Origin: Candidatus Omnitrophota bacterium
Lineage (GTDB): Bacteria > Omnitrophota > Gorgyraeia > Tantalellales > Tantalellaceae
Length of the DNA: 32,070 nt
Direction of reading: 5' to 3'
Assembly: GCA_015231405.1 (NCBI GenBank)
Contig: JADGBR010000002.1
Location: 68,642 to 100,711 of the forward strand
The notes below the pieces were generated by a model. That model did not search any database and had not been told where the DNA came from. It saw only the letters and a program-made list of their open reading frames with translations. Of this stretch, positions 16,453 to 24,369 are shown piece by piece. Position numbers and translations under genes: made by a program. Every line of letters begins with the position of its first letter. Within the stretch, counting starts at the first letter, position 1.

Positions 16453-16469
16453 CAAATAAATATTATTTG
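16453..16469. promoter_or_regulatory. Candidate operator at the ABC ATPase transcription start
   Basis: The arms CAAATAA and TTATTTG with a 3-nt centre lie directly downstream of the -10 box, where the transcription start would fall. This is a classic operator position, but no regulator can be assigned. Confidence 0.35.
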
Positions 16470-16498
16470 TATATACTATATATCCTGTTAAAAGTCAA
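16470..16498 (-). promoter_or_regulatory. Sigma-70-type promoter for the ABC ATPase / cyclase genes
   Basis: The minus strand reads TTGACT, 17 nt, TATATA, ending 45 nt before the GTG start of the ATPase. The spacing is ideal and each box differs from consensus by one or two bases. It probably drives the ATPase and both cyclases. Confidence 0.6.
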
Positions 16499-16503
16499 GG
16501 AGT

Positions 16504-16602
16504 TAGCTCTCAGCTGTCGGCTTAATGAAATAAATTTGTAGCTACCCACTAAAAGCTGAAAGCTGAAGGATGAAGGCTGATAGCTGAAGACTGAAAGCTC
16601 TA
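16504..16602. repeat. Heptamer-repeat island F (AGCTGAA family)
   Basis: The right arm, 16554-16602, is seven 7-mers in register: AGCTGAA, AGCTGAA, GGATGAA, GGCTGAT, AGCTGAA, GACTGAA, AGCTCTA. The left arm, 16504-16523, carries the inverted, more degenerate form (CAGCTGT, CGGCTT). A spacer of about 30 nt separates them. The island lies between the accD stop and the ATPase promoter. Confidence 0.8.
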
Positions 16603-16611
16603 ATCCTATCG

Positions 16612-17454
16612 CTACACCGGCAAGTAATCGATGATCTTCGCGAGGGTTTCTTTCATGGCCGCGCGCGCGACTATCATGTCGAGAAAACCGTGTTCAAGAA
16701 GAAATTCCGAGGTCTGGAATCCATCGGGAAGTTCCTGTTTTATGGTCTGCTGTATGACCCTTGGCCCGGTAAACCCTATCAGCGCCCTCGGCTCGGCTAT
16801 TATGAGGTCGCCCAGCGAAGCGAAGCTGGCCATTATTCCGGCCATTGTCGGATTAGTAAGGACCGAAATGAAAAGTCCGCCGTTCTGGTGAAGCTTCTCA
16901 AGGGCCAGGCTTGTCTTTGCCATCTGCATTAGCGAAAAAAGTCCTTCGTACATCCGTGCCCCGCCGCCCGAACCGGAAACAATGATGAGAGGTATCTTCT
17001 GTTCATCGGCATACTCTATGATCCTGGTTATCTTTTCGCCGACTACTGACCCCATGGAACCCATTATGAACCTTGAATCGGTGACGCCGATCGCCACCCT
17101 CTTCCCGGAAATATTCCCATCCCCGACAATAGCCGCTTCTTTCATCCCGGTGGTTTTTTGGTCCTGTTTGATCTTAACCGGATAATGGCTCGGGCCTTTA
17201 AAGGTCAGGGGATCCTTACTTTGCATGTTCTTGTGGAACTCGTTAAAAGATCCCTCGTCCAGCAACAGGCTTATCCTGTCATACGCCCCCAGCCTGAAAT
17301 GGTAGTCGCATTTAGGACAGACCTGCAGATTTTCAACCAGTTTTTTATTGTACAGGAGTTCGCCGCAGCTGAGACATTTTGTCCAGAGACCTCCCGGGAT
17401 CTCTTTTTTCCTCGTAACGTTTATTTTTCTCGGTTTCTTGGAAAAAAAGATCAT
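16612..17454 (-). CDS. accD: Acetyl-CoA carboxylase carboxyltransferase subunit beta
   Basis: The 280-residue protein starts with a zinc ribbon whose ligands are C27, C30, C46 and C49. The crotonase-fold carboxyltransferase domain follows, including SGSGGGARMYEG and FTGPRVIQQT, which help bind acetyl-CoA. With AccA it transfers carboxyl from biotin-AccB to acetyl-CoA, giving malonyl-CoA for fatty acid synthesis. AccA is not in this window. The length is normal. The ATG overlaps the stop of the DUF1015 gene by 4 nt, so the two are co-translated. Repeat island F follows its stop. Confidence 0.96.
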   Translation of the reverse strand: MIFFSKKPRKINVTRKKEIPGGLWTKCLSCGELLYNKKLVENLQVCPKCDYHFRLGAYDRISLLLDEGSFNEFHKNMQSKDPLTFKGPSHYPVKIKQDQKTTGMKEAAIVGDGNISGKRVAIGVTDSRFIMGSMGSVVGEKITRIIEYADEQKIPLIIVSGSGGGARMYEGLFSLMQMAKTSLALEKLHQNGGLFISVLTNPTMAGIMASFASLGDLIIAEPRALIGFTGPRVIQQTIKQELPDGFQTSEFLLEHGFLDMIVARAAMKETLAKIIDYLPV

Positions 17455-18752
17455 CGGCCCGCCTTGTTCCTCTCATTGAACTTATTGAACACAAGTCCTG
17501 AAAGGAGTTTTGGATAAAAGAACGTGGATTTCTGCGGCATCCTCTCTCCCGTCAAAGCCACTTTTTTAAGCTGATCGACCCCGGTAGGGTTCATGTAAAA
17601 GGCCCCTTCGCATGTACCGTCGAGGACAAGCGACTCGGACTCGGACGCGTCCCGCGAGTAAATGATGTTTCCCTCGCTCTGGAGAACGCCGATATCGGGC
17701 AATATTGAGAAATGAAGAACGCTGACATCCAGTTTTTTCCATTCAACAGGCTTGTCTTCTCTAATAAGATCATTCACGTCTATGTTCTTCCTGAGAGAGA
17801 AGGCCAGATATTTGCCTTTATCGGAATACCCGAAAGTGTTCCCGTTCACCCCGGCGGACAACTTATCAAGGATCTCTCTTAATCCCGAACATTTTACGAC
17901 ATCAAACTTATGCGAAAGTGTTTTCTCGATCGTCCCTGAAGCTCCGGCTGGCATCTTTTTTATGGCTCTGTGGGTAGCGAGCACCGTCAGGTTCTCAGAG
18001 GAATCCATATCGGCGAAATAGGTCATAACATGATCCTCGTCATCGACTTTGACCCCGCGGGCGAGGAGCTCGTTCCTGTATAGCCCGGCCACCTCGTACC
18101 TGTGATGTCCGTCAGCTATGAACACTTTTTTATCTTTCATCTTAGCGCGAACGGAGGATATGAGGGGAGGATCGGAAAGTCTCCAAAGGACATTCCTCAC
18201 TCCTTCGAACTCTATGTCCAGGATCGGTGCGTTCCTGGAGATATATCCTTTCAATACAGCCGTCACGGCCCCGTCGGTATCCGGAAAAAGGGTGAAGATC
18301 GGGCTCAGGTTGCCTCGCACTTCCCTTATCAGCGAAAGTCGGTCTTCCTTGGGTTTCTGGTGCGTATGTTCATGTGGCAGGACTTTTTCGCCATTAGGGA
18401 CGTCAAGTTTCATGAGCGCCAGAAAACCTAGCCTACGGCATTTTTTTCCTGAAGCGGAATACTCCTGCTGATACACGTAAATAGCATCGTCCTTATCCCG
18501 TAGAAGTACTTTACCGTTCATCCACTCTCCAAAGAGCCTTCCGGCGCGTTCGTATTTGGAGACACCCGGTATGGCAGGGTCTTTTTCCAGGGGCAGTATG
18601 AGCCTCACAACGTTGAATTTGTCCCTCGAATACAGCTTTTCCTGCATCCCGGGCGAAATCACGTCGTAAGGAGGAGCGCATACCCTCGCATGATCCCCAC
18701 CTATCGCCATGGGGTTATAAAGTACACCCTTGAACGGTTTTATTTCAGCCAT
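17451..18752 (-). CDS. DUF1015 family protein
   Basis: The 433-residue cytoplasmic protein matches the widespread DUF1015 family of unknown function. Family marks are APPYDVI at 26-32, the HEHTHxxPKEDR segment near 125-137, and IADGHHRYEVA near 210-220. These polar, histidine-rich motifs look like an active or metal site. There is no signal peptide or membrane segment. It overlaps accD by 4 nt, an association that may only be operonic. The start ATG 18752 lacks a clear ribosome-binding site. A moderate promoter match lies about 60 nt upstream. Confidence 0.88.
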   Translation of the reverse strand: MAEIKPFKGVLYNPMAIGGDHARVCAPPYDVISPGMQEKLYSRDKFNVVRLILPLEKDPAIPGVSKYERAGRLFGEWMNGKVLLRDKDDAIYVYQQEYSASGKKCRRLGFLALMKLDVPNGEKVLPHEHTHQKPKEDRLSLIREVRGNLSPIFTLFPDTDGAVTAVLKGYISRNAPILDIEFEGVRNVLWRLSDPPLISSVRAKMKDKKVFIADGHHRYEVAGLYRNELLARGVKVDDEDHVMTYFADMDSSENLTVLATHRAIKKMPAGASGTIEKTLSHKFDVVKCSGLREILDKLSAGVNGNTFGYSDKGKYLAFSLRKNIDVNDLIREDKPVEWKKLDVSVLHFSILPDIGVLQSEGNIIYSRDASESESLVLDGTCEGAFYMNPTGVDQLKKVALTGERMPQKSTFFYPKLLSGLVFNKFNERNKAGR

Positions 18753-18811
18753 GATATAATTCGGAAACGATGAAGAGCATTACCTGAACAAACATCTGAA
18801 ATAGCCAGAAT

Positions 18812-18840
18812 AAAATACCACACCGCCGGCCTAATATCAA
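18812..18840 (-). promoter_or_regulatory. Candidate promoter for the DUF1015-accD genes
   Basis: The minus strand reads TTGATA, 17 nt, TATTTT in the 97-bp gap after the zinc-ribbon gene. Spacing is ideal but the -10 box is only a fair match. Confidence 0.3.
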
Positions 18841-18849
18841 CTCAAAATC

Positions 18850-19116
18850 TCAATCCTCAAGATCGCATGAACCGCATTTTTCTGATTTCCCGCATGGCAG
18901 GGATGGTTTACCTTTTTCCCCGTCCGGCGGCGCGGCCGACTTATAATCCGTCTGATAAAATCCCTTGCCCTTAAAGATCAGCCCGGCGCCGGTAGAGATC
19001 AGCTTTTTCACCTTTGACTTGCATTTCGGACAGTTCTTTATCGGCTCATCCTTGATCCCCTGAAATACTTCGAATATCTTGTCGCACTTATCGCATTTAT
19101 ACTCGTACGTGGGCAT
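18850..19116 (-). CDS. FmdB-type zinc-ribbon protein
   Basis: The 88-residue protein opens MPTYEYKCDKC and has the paired knuckles C8-x2-C11 and C29-x2-C32, then the family segment GAGLIFKGKGFYQTDY. The tail is rich in Cys (PCGKSEKCGSCDLED), which could form a second metal site. The family is named after a putative regulator, but its function is uncertain. The start is ATG 19116, with AAAGGAG 9 nt upstream; a TTG at 19125 lies against that site and is rejected. It follows dnaJ after a 120-bp gap with repeat island G and may belong to the heat-shock transcript. Confidence 0.87.
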   Translation of the reverse strand: MPTYEYKCDKCDKIFEVFQGIKDEPIKNCPKCKSKVKKLISTGAGLIFKGKGFYQTDYKSAAPPDGEKGKPSLPCGKSEKCGSCDLED

Positions 19117-19144
19117 ATTTTTCAACTCCTTTAGCAGAAAAAGT

Positions 19145-19236
19145 AACCAGAAACCAGTTGCCAGTTGCCAGAAAAGTTAAACAACCTGTCTTCCTTGGAA
19201 CTAGTTTCTGGCTTCTGGTTACTGGTTACTGGTTTC
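19145..19236. repeat. Heptamer-repeat island G (AACCAGT family)
   Basis: The left arm, 19145-19172, is AACCAGA, AACCAGT, TGCCAGT, TGCCAGA. The right arm, 19202-19236, is TAGTTTC, TGGCTTC, TGGTTAC, TGGTTAC, TGGTTTC, the inverted form. The right arm ends exactly against the dnaJ stop codon (19237-19239). Confidence 0.85.
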
Positions 19237-20364
19237 TCACTTAAACGCCTTCCTTATCTTCTGCACAATGGTATCCCGTTTCTTATTCCCTTCCTTATCG
19301 ACCCCGAACACCCTGTCGAACTCCGCGAGGTATTTTTTCTGTTCTTCGTTAAGTTTTGGCGGGATCTCCGCCTCTACCTTCAGATAGTGGTCACCTTTCC
19401 CGGAACCGTCGAGCCTCTTGACTCCCTTCCCTCTCAGCTTGAAAATATGGCCGCTAGGCGTCGCCTCCGGGATGGAGACATCGTTATCCTCATATATCCC
19501 CGAGACCTTTATATCTCCTCCGAAAACAAGTTTGGTAAAAGGCACAAGAGCCTCAGAATAGACATCGTAAGCTTTTCTCGTGAATATCTCGTTCTCACCG
19601 GCGTCGACAAGAATGTAAAGGTCTCCGGACGAACCGCCCTGGATCCCGGCCTCACCCTCGCCGGTTAGCCGTATCCTCGTGCCGGAGTCAACTCCCGGAG
19701 GGATGGTCACCTTTATCTTCCTTGTATTCTCTTCACGCCCGGTACCGCGGCAATCGGGACAAGCCTGTTTTATGATCTTACCGGCTCCGGCGCATTTCGA
19801 GCAGGTCCTGGATATGCTGAAAAACCCGCCTATCTGACTGACCGTCCCGGAACCGCCGCAATCCTCGCAAACGCTCGCTCCTGTCCCGGGCTTAGCGCCC
19901 TCGCCTTTACATTTCTGGCATTTCTCGTACCGGCGCACCTTTATCTCTTTTTCCGTGCCGCGCGCGGCTTCGAGAAAATCCAGCTCGACCTGGTATTCTA
20001 GATCTCTTCCCCTTCTTGCTCCTCTCCTGCCGTTATCCGACCCGCCTCCGAAGAAATCGTCAAAAATATCTCCGAACCCTCCCGAAAAGACATCCCGGAA
20101 AACATCGAAAGGATCGTGATATCCCCCGCCGGCTGACCCGTACTGAAAAGCGCTATCCCCGAAACGGTCATACTTGGCTCTTTTTTCAGGATCTCCAAGT
20201 ATCTCATAAGCGTGGGCTACTTCCTTGAATTTTTCTTCCGCCTCGGGATTGCCGGGATTTTTATCCGGGTGATATTTGACCGCGAGCTTACGGTAAGCCT
20301 TCTTCACCGTCTCCTGTGAGGCGTCCTTGCCTATTCCGAGCGTTTCGTAAAGGTCTTGTGCCAT
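19237..20364 (-). CDS. dnaJ: Chaperone protein DnaJ
   Basis: The 375-residue type I Hsp40 co-chaperone stimulates DnaK ATPase and delivers unfolded clients. The J domain (about 1-70) carries the essential HPD in [10 protein letters not shown] Gly/Phe-rich linker follows at about 75-115. Next is a zinc-binding region with all four CxxCxGxG repeats ([32 protein letters not shown]), then the C-terminal beta domains. The start was set at ATG 20364 behind AAGGATG; the longer frame to 20439 runs through repeat island H and would add a non-homologous leader. Confidence 0.97.
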   Translation of the reverse strand: MAQDLYETLGIGKDASQETVKKAYRKLAVKYHPDKNPGNPEAEEKFKEVAHAYEILGDPEKRAKYDRFGDSAFQYGSAGGGYHDPFDVFRDVFSGGFGDIFDDFFGGGSDNGRRGARRGRDLEYQVELDFLEAARGTEKEIKVRRYEKCQKCKGEGAKPGTGASVCEDCGGSGTVSQIGGFFSISRTCSKCAGAGKIIKQACPDCRGTGREENTRKIKVTIPPGVDSGTRIRLTGEGEAGIQGGSSGDLYILVDAGENEIFTRKAYDVYSEALVPFTKLVFGGDIKVSGIYEDNDVSIPEATPSGHIFKLRGKGVKRLDGSGKGDHYLKVEAEIPPKLNEEQKKYLAEFDRVFGVDKEGNKKRDTIVQKIRKAFK

Positions 20365-20381
20365 TCGGTCATCCTTGTCTT

Positions 20382-20440
20382 GGCATGGCGCATGGAGCAG
20401 GGAGCATGGATCCCGGAAAACAAATTCCCCATGCCCCATG
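20382..20440. repeat. Heptamer-repeat island H (GCATGGG family)
   Basis: The left arm, 20382-20409, is GGCATGG, CGCATGG, AGCAGGG, AGCATGG. The right arm, 20427-20440, is CCCCATG twice, the inverted form. A 17-nt spacer lies between. The island occupies most of the dnaK-dnaJ gap, just ahead of the dnaJ ribosome-binding site. Confidence 0.8.
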
Positions 20441-20457
20441 CTACTTGCTGCATACCT

Positions 20458-22395
20458 CTATTTTCCCTTATCCTCATCAACCTTAAAATCCGCGTCCACT
20501 ACGTCTTCCTCTTTGCCGCCTTTTTTACCGTTCTTCGGGGCGTCGCCTGAGGAGCTTTCGCCTCCGGGCTGTCCCTGGGCTCCGGACTGGGACTGTTTAT
20601 AGATCTCCTCCGAAAGCTTATGGCTCGCCTGCTGTAATTCTTCCTGGGCTTTTTTAATGTCCTCTACTTTGCCGGAATCCAGTGATTTTTTCGCTTTCTC
20701 TATAGCTTCGGTAATTGTTTTCTTTTCGGCGTCGGTCACCTTGCTGCCGTAGTCTTTAAGAGCTTTCTCCGTGGAGTATATGAAAGAATCGAGCTGGTTC
20801 CTGGCCTCGATCCGTTCCCTCACGTTCTTATCCTCGGATTCATGTTTCTCCGCCTCTTTCCTCATTTTCTCTACCTCTTCCTTGGAAAGTCCGCTCGATG
20901 ACTCTATCCTTATCGATTGTTCCTTCCCGGTAGCTTTGTTCTTAGCGGACACATGAACTATCCCGTTGGCGTCTATATCGAAAGTGACCTCTACCTGGGG
21001 TATGCCCCTCGGCGCCGGGGGAATATCCGTAAGATCGAACTTTCCAAGCGTACGGTTATCGTTAGCCATGGACCTTTCACCCTGCAGGACATGGATGGAG
21101 ACCGCCGGCTGATTGTCCGCCGCCGTCGAGAAGACCTGGCTTTTCTTAGTGGGTATGGTCGTGTTCCTTTCGATGAGCTTGGTCAACACACCGCCGAGCG
21201 TTTCTATGCCGAGCGAAAGAGGCGTCACGTCGAGAAGTATAACGTCTGAAAGGCCCTCTTCTCCCGAAAGCACTCCGCCCTGTATCGCCGCGCCTATGGC
21301 TACGACCTCGTCCGGGTTCACACCTTTATGCGGCTCCTTACCGAATATCTGTTTCACAACTTCCTGTACCTTTGGCATCCTGGTCTGCCCGCCGACAAGG
21401 ATGACCTCATCTATATCTTTAGCCGAATAACCCGAATCCTTAAGCGCCTTGAAGCATGGTTCCTTTGTCCTTTCGACGAGGTCGTCTACCAGCTGCTCAA
21501 GCTTGGATCTCGTAAGGGCCATGGTGAGATGTTTGGGCCCGGACGAATCCGCCGTTATGAAAGGCAGGTTTATCTCGGTCTGCACATTCGACGAAAGCTC
21601 GCATTTTGCCTTCTCCGCGGCTTCTTTAAGACGCTGGAGGGCCATCTTATCCTTCCGGAGATCTATCCCTGAACTTTTCTTGAACTCTTCAGCTATCCAA
21701 TCCATTACAACCTGGTCGAAATTGTCTCCTCCGAGATGGGTATCGCCATTAGTGGATTTGACCTCGAAAACGCCTTCTCCGACGTCAAGTATGGAGATAT
21801 CGAACGTTCCGCCGCCGAGATCGTACACCGCTATCTTCTCGTTCTTCCCTTTTCTATCCAGGCCGTAAGCCAGGCTCGCCGCCGTCGGTTCGTTGATGAT
21901 GCGAAGCACGTTGAGTCCGGCTATCTGTCCCGCGTCTTTTGTCGCCTGGCGCTGCGAATCGTTGAAATACGCCGGGACCGTTATTACCGCGTCTGTCACC
22001 TTTTCGCCCAGATAATCTTCCGCTGTCTGTTTCATTTTCTGGAGTATCATCGCGGATATCTCAGGCGGAGTGTATTTTTTTCCCTGGCACATCACGGTCA
22101 CATTATCATTCGAGTCGGAAGTGACCTTGTACGGCACGAGCTTTTCTTCCTGCTCGACCTCGGTATGCTTCCTCCCCATGAACCTTTTTATACTGAATAT
22201 CGTGTTCTCCGAATTGGTCACCGCCTGCCTTTTAGCCGGCTGGCCGATCAGCCTTTCGCCGGTTTTAGTCATGGCTACCACGCTCGGAGTGGTCCTCGCC
22301 CCTTCCGCGTTCTCGAGCACCTTCGGCTCCTTCCCTTCCATTATCGCCACGCATGAATTCGTGGTCCCCAGATCGATCCCAATGACTTTTCCCAT
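20458..22395 (-). CDS. dnaK: Chaperone protein DnaK (Hsp70)
   Basis: The 645-residue Hsp70 binds hydrophobic peptide stretches in an ATP-dependent cycle with DnaJ and GrpE. The ATPase domain begins [20 protein letters not shown] and contains [29 protein letters not shown] and [12 protein letters not shown]. The substrate-binding domain follows with [16 protein letters not shown], and the tail ends [17 protein letters not shown] with the typical EExxDADF motif. Full length. The GGAGGGAAG site 5' of ATG 22395 is strong. It is separated from grpE by 178 bp containing repeat island I, so mRNA processing between the two is possible. Confidence 0.98.
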   Translation of the reverse strand: MGKVIGIDLGTTNSCVAIMEGKEPKVLENAEGARTTPSVVAMTKTGERLIGQPAKRQAVTNSENTIFSIKRFMGRKHTEVEQEEKLVPYKVTSDSNDNVTVMCQGKKYTPPEISAMILQKMKQTAEDYLGEKVTDAVITVPAYFNDSQRQATKDAGQIAGLNVLRIINEPTAASLAYGLDRKGKNEKIAVYDLGGGTFDISILDVGEGVFEVKSTNGDTHLGGDNFDQVVMDWIAEEFKKSSGIDLRKDKMALQRLKEAAEKAKCELSSNVQTEINLPFITADSSGPKHLTMALTRSKLEQLVDDLVERTKEPCFKALKDSGYSAKDIDEVILVGGQTRMPKVQEVVKQIFGKEPHKGVNPDEVVAIGAAIQGGVLSGEEGLSDVILLDVTPLSLGIETLGGVLTKLIERNTTIPTKKSQVFSTAADNQPAVSIHVLQGERSMANDNRTLGKFDLTDIPPAPRGIPQVEVTFDIDANGIVHVSAKNKATGKEQSIRIESSSGLSKEEVEKMRKEAEKHESEDKNVRERIEARNQLDSFIYSTEKALKDYGSKVTDAEKKTITEAIEKAKKSLDSGKVEDIKKAQEELQQASHKLSEEIYKQSQSGAQGQPGGESSSGDAPKNGKKGGKEEDVVDADFKVDEDKGK

Positions 22396-22430
22396 ATCTT
22401 CCCTCCGTATTTGAATTAAATTACCAGTTG

Positions 22431-22586
22431 TGATGGGTGATGATATACGTCTGGATAACTCGTAGTGATGGGTGCAGGGTTACGGTAATACCCCTTCATT
22501 CATCACCCATCACTAGATGTCACCCCAAACGTCCTCTGTCACACATCACTAAATATCACCCCAACTGACTCTGTCACCCCTCACTA
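22431..22586. repeat. Heptamer-repeat island I (TGATGGG family) with a ~36-bp higher-order repeat
   Basis: TGATGGG/TGATGAT (22431-22444) and GTGATGG/GTGCAGG/GTTACGG (22465-22485) face CATTCAT/CACCCAT/CACTAGA (22497-22517), the inverted form. Beyond this a longer unit beginning ATCACTA and including TCACCCCAA and CTCTGTCAC is repeated at 22509, 22545 and, partly, 22580 (spacing 36 and 35 nt). The last copy runs into grpE, so its terminal Ala-Ser-Glu-Gly codons and stop lie within repeat sequence. The word is shared with island C. Confidence 0.75.
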
Positions 22587-23140
22587 GCCGGCTTCGCGAC
22601 CTTCACCTGCGCCGGGCGCAGCAGCCTGTTATTGTACGTATACCCGCCGCGCATTTCCTCTATTACCGTGCCTTCGGGATACTCGTCCGTTTCGACGGCA
22701 AGAACGGCTTCGTGTTTATTCGGGTCGAACTGCTCTCCCCTTGCCGATATTTTTACCACGCCGTTATCGTCGAGCACCCTGTGAAATTCTTTCAATATTA
22801 TTTTTATGCCTTCCAAGAGCGCCGTTTTATCCTCGGCTTTGTCTATGGCCGTTATCGCCAGGTCAAAATTATCGACGAGGGGGAGTATCCTGGTTATGAT
22901 CTCCTCATTAGCGTATCTCAGATGTTCGCTTTTTTCTTTTTCCATTCGCTTTCGCGTGTTCTCGTATTCGGCGTGGACTTTAAGCCACTTGTCGTGATAC
23001 TCGTCGCGTTCGGCGGCTTTCTTTTTTATCCCGTCAAGTTCCTCAAGCGTTATCTCAACGTTATTGACCGGGACATTTTCCGCATGCGGATGCTCCCCGC
23101 CGTGTTCCTTCTTTTCCTTGTCATGTTTATGTTTGTTCAT
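22574..23140 (-). CDS. grpE: Nucleotide exchange factor GrpE
   Basis: The 188-residue protein releases ADP from DnaK. A charged His/Lys/Glu-rich N terminus (about 1-25) precedes a long coiled coil (about 30-85, including KWLKVHAEYENTRKRMEKEK). The C-terminal beta domain ends in the family pattern EEMRGGYTYNNRLLRPAQV. ATG 23140 follows hrcA by 9 nt with a GGAGAGAT site, so both share the CIRCE-controlled transcript. The final residues ASEG fall in repeat island I, perhaps replacing the original 3' end. Confidence 0.95.
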   Translation of the reverse strand: MNKHKHDKEKKEHGGEHPHAENVPVNNVEITLEELDGIKKKAAERDEYHDKWLKVHAEYENTRKRMEKEKSEHLRYANEEIITRILPLVDNFDLAITAIDKAEDKTALLEGIKIILKEFHRVLDDNGVVKISARGEQFDPNKHEAVLAVETDEYPEGTVIEEMRGGYTYNNRLLRPAQVKVAKPASEG

Positions 23141-23149
23141 ATCTCTCCG

Positions 23150-24199
23150 TCACTTGCTGAGCTCGACCAGCTTTTTGCTTATCACGTCCGAAAGGCACCC
23201 TATGGTCCTGAGTATGGACTCATAATCCATCCTCGTCGGCCCGACGACGCCGAAACGTCCGACCGTCTCGCCGTGTATATCATAGCCCGAGGTGATAACG
23301 CTGCAGTCCTTAAGGATCTCCGACTCGTTCTCGGAACCTATATAAACATTCACACCCCTGTAGGGCAGCTCCTTCTGCATAAGCCGACCGAATATCTTCC
23401 TGTCGGATATGAGGTTCAGCACGTGTTTAGAGACCTTCGGGTCCCTGAATTCCGGCTCCATCGCGAACCAGTTCATCCCTTCCATAAAAACATCGTTCTC
23501 AATATCTATCTCAATTATCTTATCGATTATCTCCAAAGCAGAGGAAGCGAGCTTTGTGACCTGGCTGTTCCCTGACCCTGGAGCTTTGACCTTAAGCCTT
23601 TCAGAGATGGCCGATAACTTGCTGTCCTCGAAGTTACTCGACAGAAAATTCGATATCTTCTTAAGCTGAGTTTTTTCAATATCCTTTTCGACCATAAAAA
23701 TGTAATTTTTTACCGCGTTCGTCATGGTAACAAGGACCGCAAGCACCGTCTTAGCTTTTATCCTTACCAGCTCTATATGCTTCAAATAAACTCCGTCCAT
23801 TGTCGGCCACATCACCAGGCCCGTATGTTTGAGCTCGCGGCTTATTAAGGATGTAGTCCGTTCGATGATATCCTTTATGCTCCTTATCCGCTCCTCGAAC
23901 TGATCCCGGAGAATGATCGCTTTTTCTTTCTCCATTTCCAGCCTTCTGGCCATGAGATTTACGAATTGCCTGTACCCTTTATCGGTAGGGCGTCTCCCGG
24001 CCGAGGTATGAGGTTGTTCTATATAGCCGGACTCCTCGAGCTCGGCCATTATGTTCCGCACGGTAGCGCTCGACAAACTGCTTCCCATCGCCGCCGCGAC
24101 GGATCTCGAACTTACCGGAACGGCCGTCGTGATATACTCCCTTATAATGCTGGCCAGTATCCGTAATTTTCTTTCTTCTTTGTTCTTTTCGATATTCAT
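23150..24199 (-). CDS. hrcA: Heat-inducible transcription repressor HrcA
   Basis: The 349-residue repressor binds the CIRCE operator and is kept active by GroEL, so heat stress relieves repression. An N-terminal winged helix (about 1-80) contains SSATVRNIMAELEESGYIEQ and the signature HTSAGRRPTDKGYR. A GAF-like domain follows, ending in GPTRMDYESILRTIG. The start is ATG 24199 (NIEKNKEERKLRIL), because the longer frame to 24226 would overlap the operator. The first gene of the operon, it lies 20 nt downstream of the CIRCE element at 24220-24246, so autoregulation is expected. Confidence 0.96.
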   Translation of the reverse strand: MNIEKNKEERKLRILASIIREYITTAVPVSSRSVAAAMGSSLSSATVRNIMAELEESGYIEQPHTSAGRRPTDKGYRQFVNLMARRLEMEKEKAIILRDQFEERIRSIKDIIERTTSLISRELKHTGLVMWPTMDGVYLKHIELVRIKAKTVLAVLVTMTNAVKNYIFMVEKDIEKTQLKKISNFLSSNFEDSKLSAISERLKVKAPGSGNSQVTKLASSALEIIDKIIEIDIENDVFMEGMNWFAMEPEFRDPKVSKHVLNLISDRKIFGRLMQKELPYRGVNVYIGSENESEILKDCSVITSGYDIHGETVGRFGVVGPTRMDYESILRTIGCLSDVISKKLVELSK

Positions 24200-24219
24200 G
24201 ATAATGATACCTGGGATGC

Positions 24220-24246
24220 TTAGCACTCTAATATCCCGAGTGCTAA
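24220..24246. promoter_or_regulatory. CIRCE operator
   Basis: The site reads TTAGCACTC, 9 nt, GAGTGCTAA: a perfect match to the CIRCE inverted repeat bound by HrcA. It directly abuts the -10 box of the promoter and covers the expected transcription start, so bound HrcA would block RNA polymerase. Confidence 0.98.
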
Positions 24247-24274
24247 ATTATAGCATTCTTGGGGGGAATGTCAA
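24247..24274 (-). promoter_or_regulatory. Sigma-70 promoter of the hrcA-grpE-dnaK-dnaJ operon
   Basis: The minus strand has TTGACA (24269-24274), a 16-nt spacer and TATAAT (24247-24252), both boxes perfect consensus. It is a vegetative promoter, controlled by the adjoining CIRCE site rather than by a heat-shock sigma factor. Confidence 0.93.
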
Positions 24275-24275
24275 T

Positions 24276-24323
24276 AAAAAATTGGGGCAGCTCCTGAGTA
24301 GTAGCGGGCTGCCCCAATTTTTT
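24276..24323 (-). terminator. Intrinsic terminator 2 after the giant gene
   Basis: Perfect 16-bp arms (24276-24291 and 24308-24323), with a GGGGCAGC/GCTGCCCC core and A6/T6 ends, surround a 16-nt loop. On the minus strand the T-run ends 1 nt before the hrcA -35 box. With the palindrome at 24334-24367 it insulates the heat-shock operon from upstream transcription. Confidence 0.9.
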
Positions 24324-24333
24324 ATAAATGCAG

Positions 24334-24367
24334 ATCTAAAAAAGGTCCCATGGGACCTTTTTTAGAT
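24334..24367 (-). terminator. Intrinsic terminator 1 after the giant gene
   Basis: A perfect 34-bp palindrome starts 2 nt after the giant gene's stop codon. A GGTCCCATGGGACC core is flanked by A6 and T6 tracts, so it can terminate in either direction. Confidence 0.9.
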
Positions 24368-24369
24368 GA

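Noticed and set aside
20365-20439. N-terminal extension of DnaJ to 20439
   Set aside because: It translates the repeat island, has no homology to J proteins, and the ATG at 20364 has a good ribosome-binding site.
21736-22356. 206-codon plus-strand ORF opposite dnaK
   Set aside because: Antisense ORFs opposite dnaK are a well-known annotation artefact.
299-22586. Heptamer islands as CRISPR arrays or intrinsic terminators
   Set aside because: The units are 7 bp with no unique spacers between them, and the hairpins are not followed by a T-tract on the minus strand.
24200-24226. hrcA start at 24226
   Set aside because: It would lie within the CIRCE operator at the expected transcription start; ATG 24199 fits the family N terminus.
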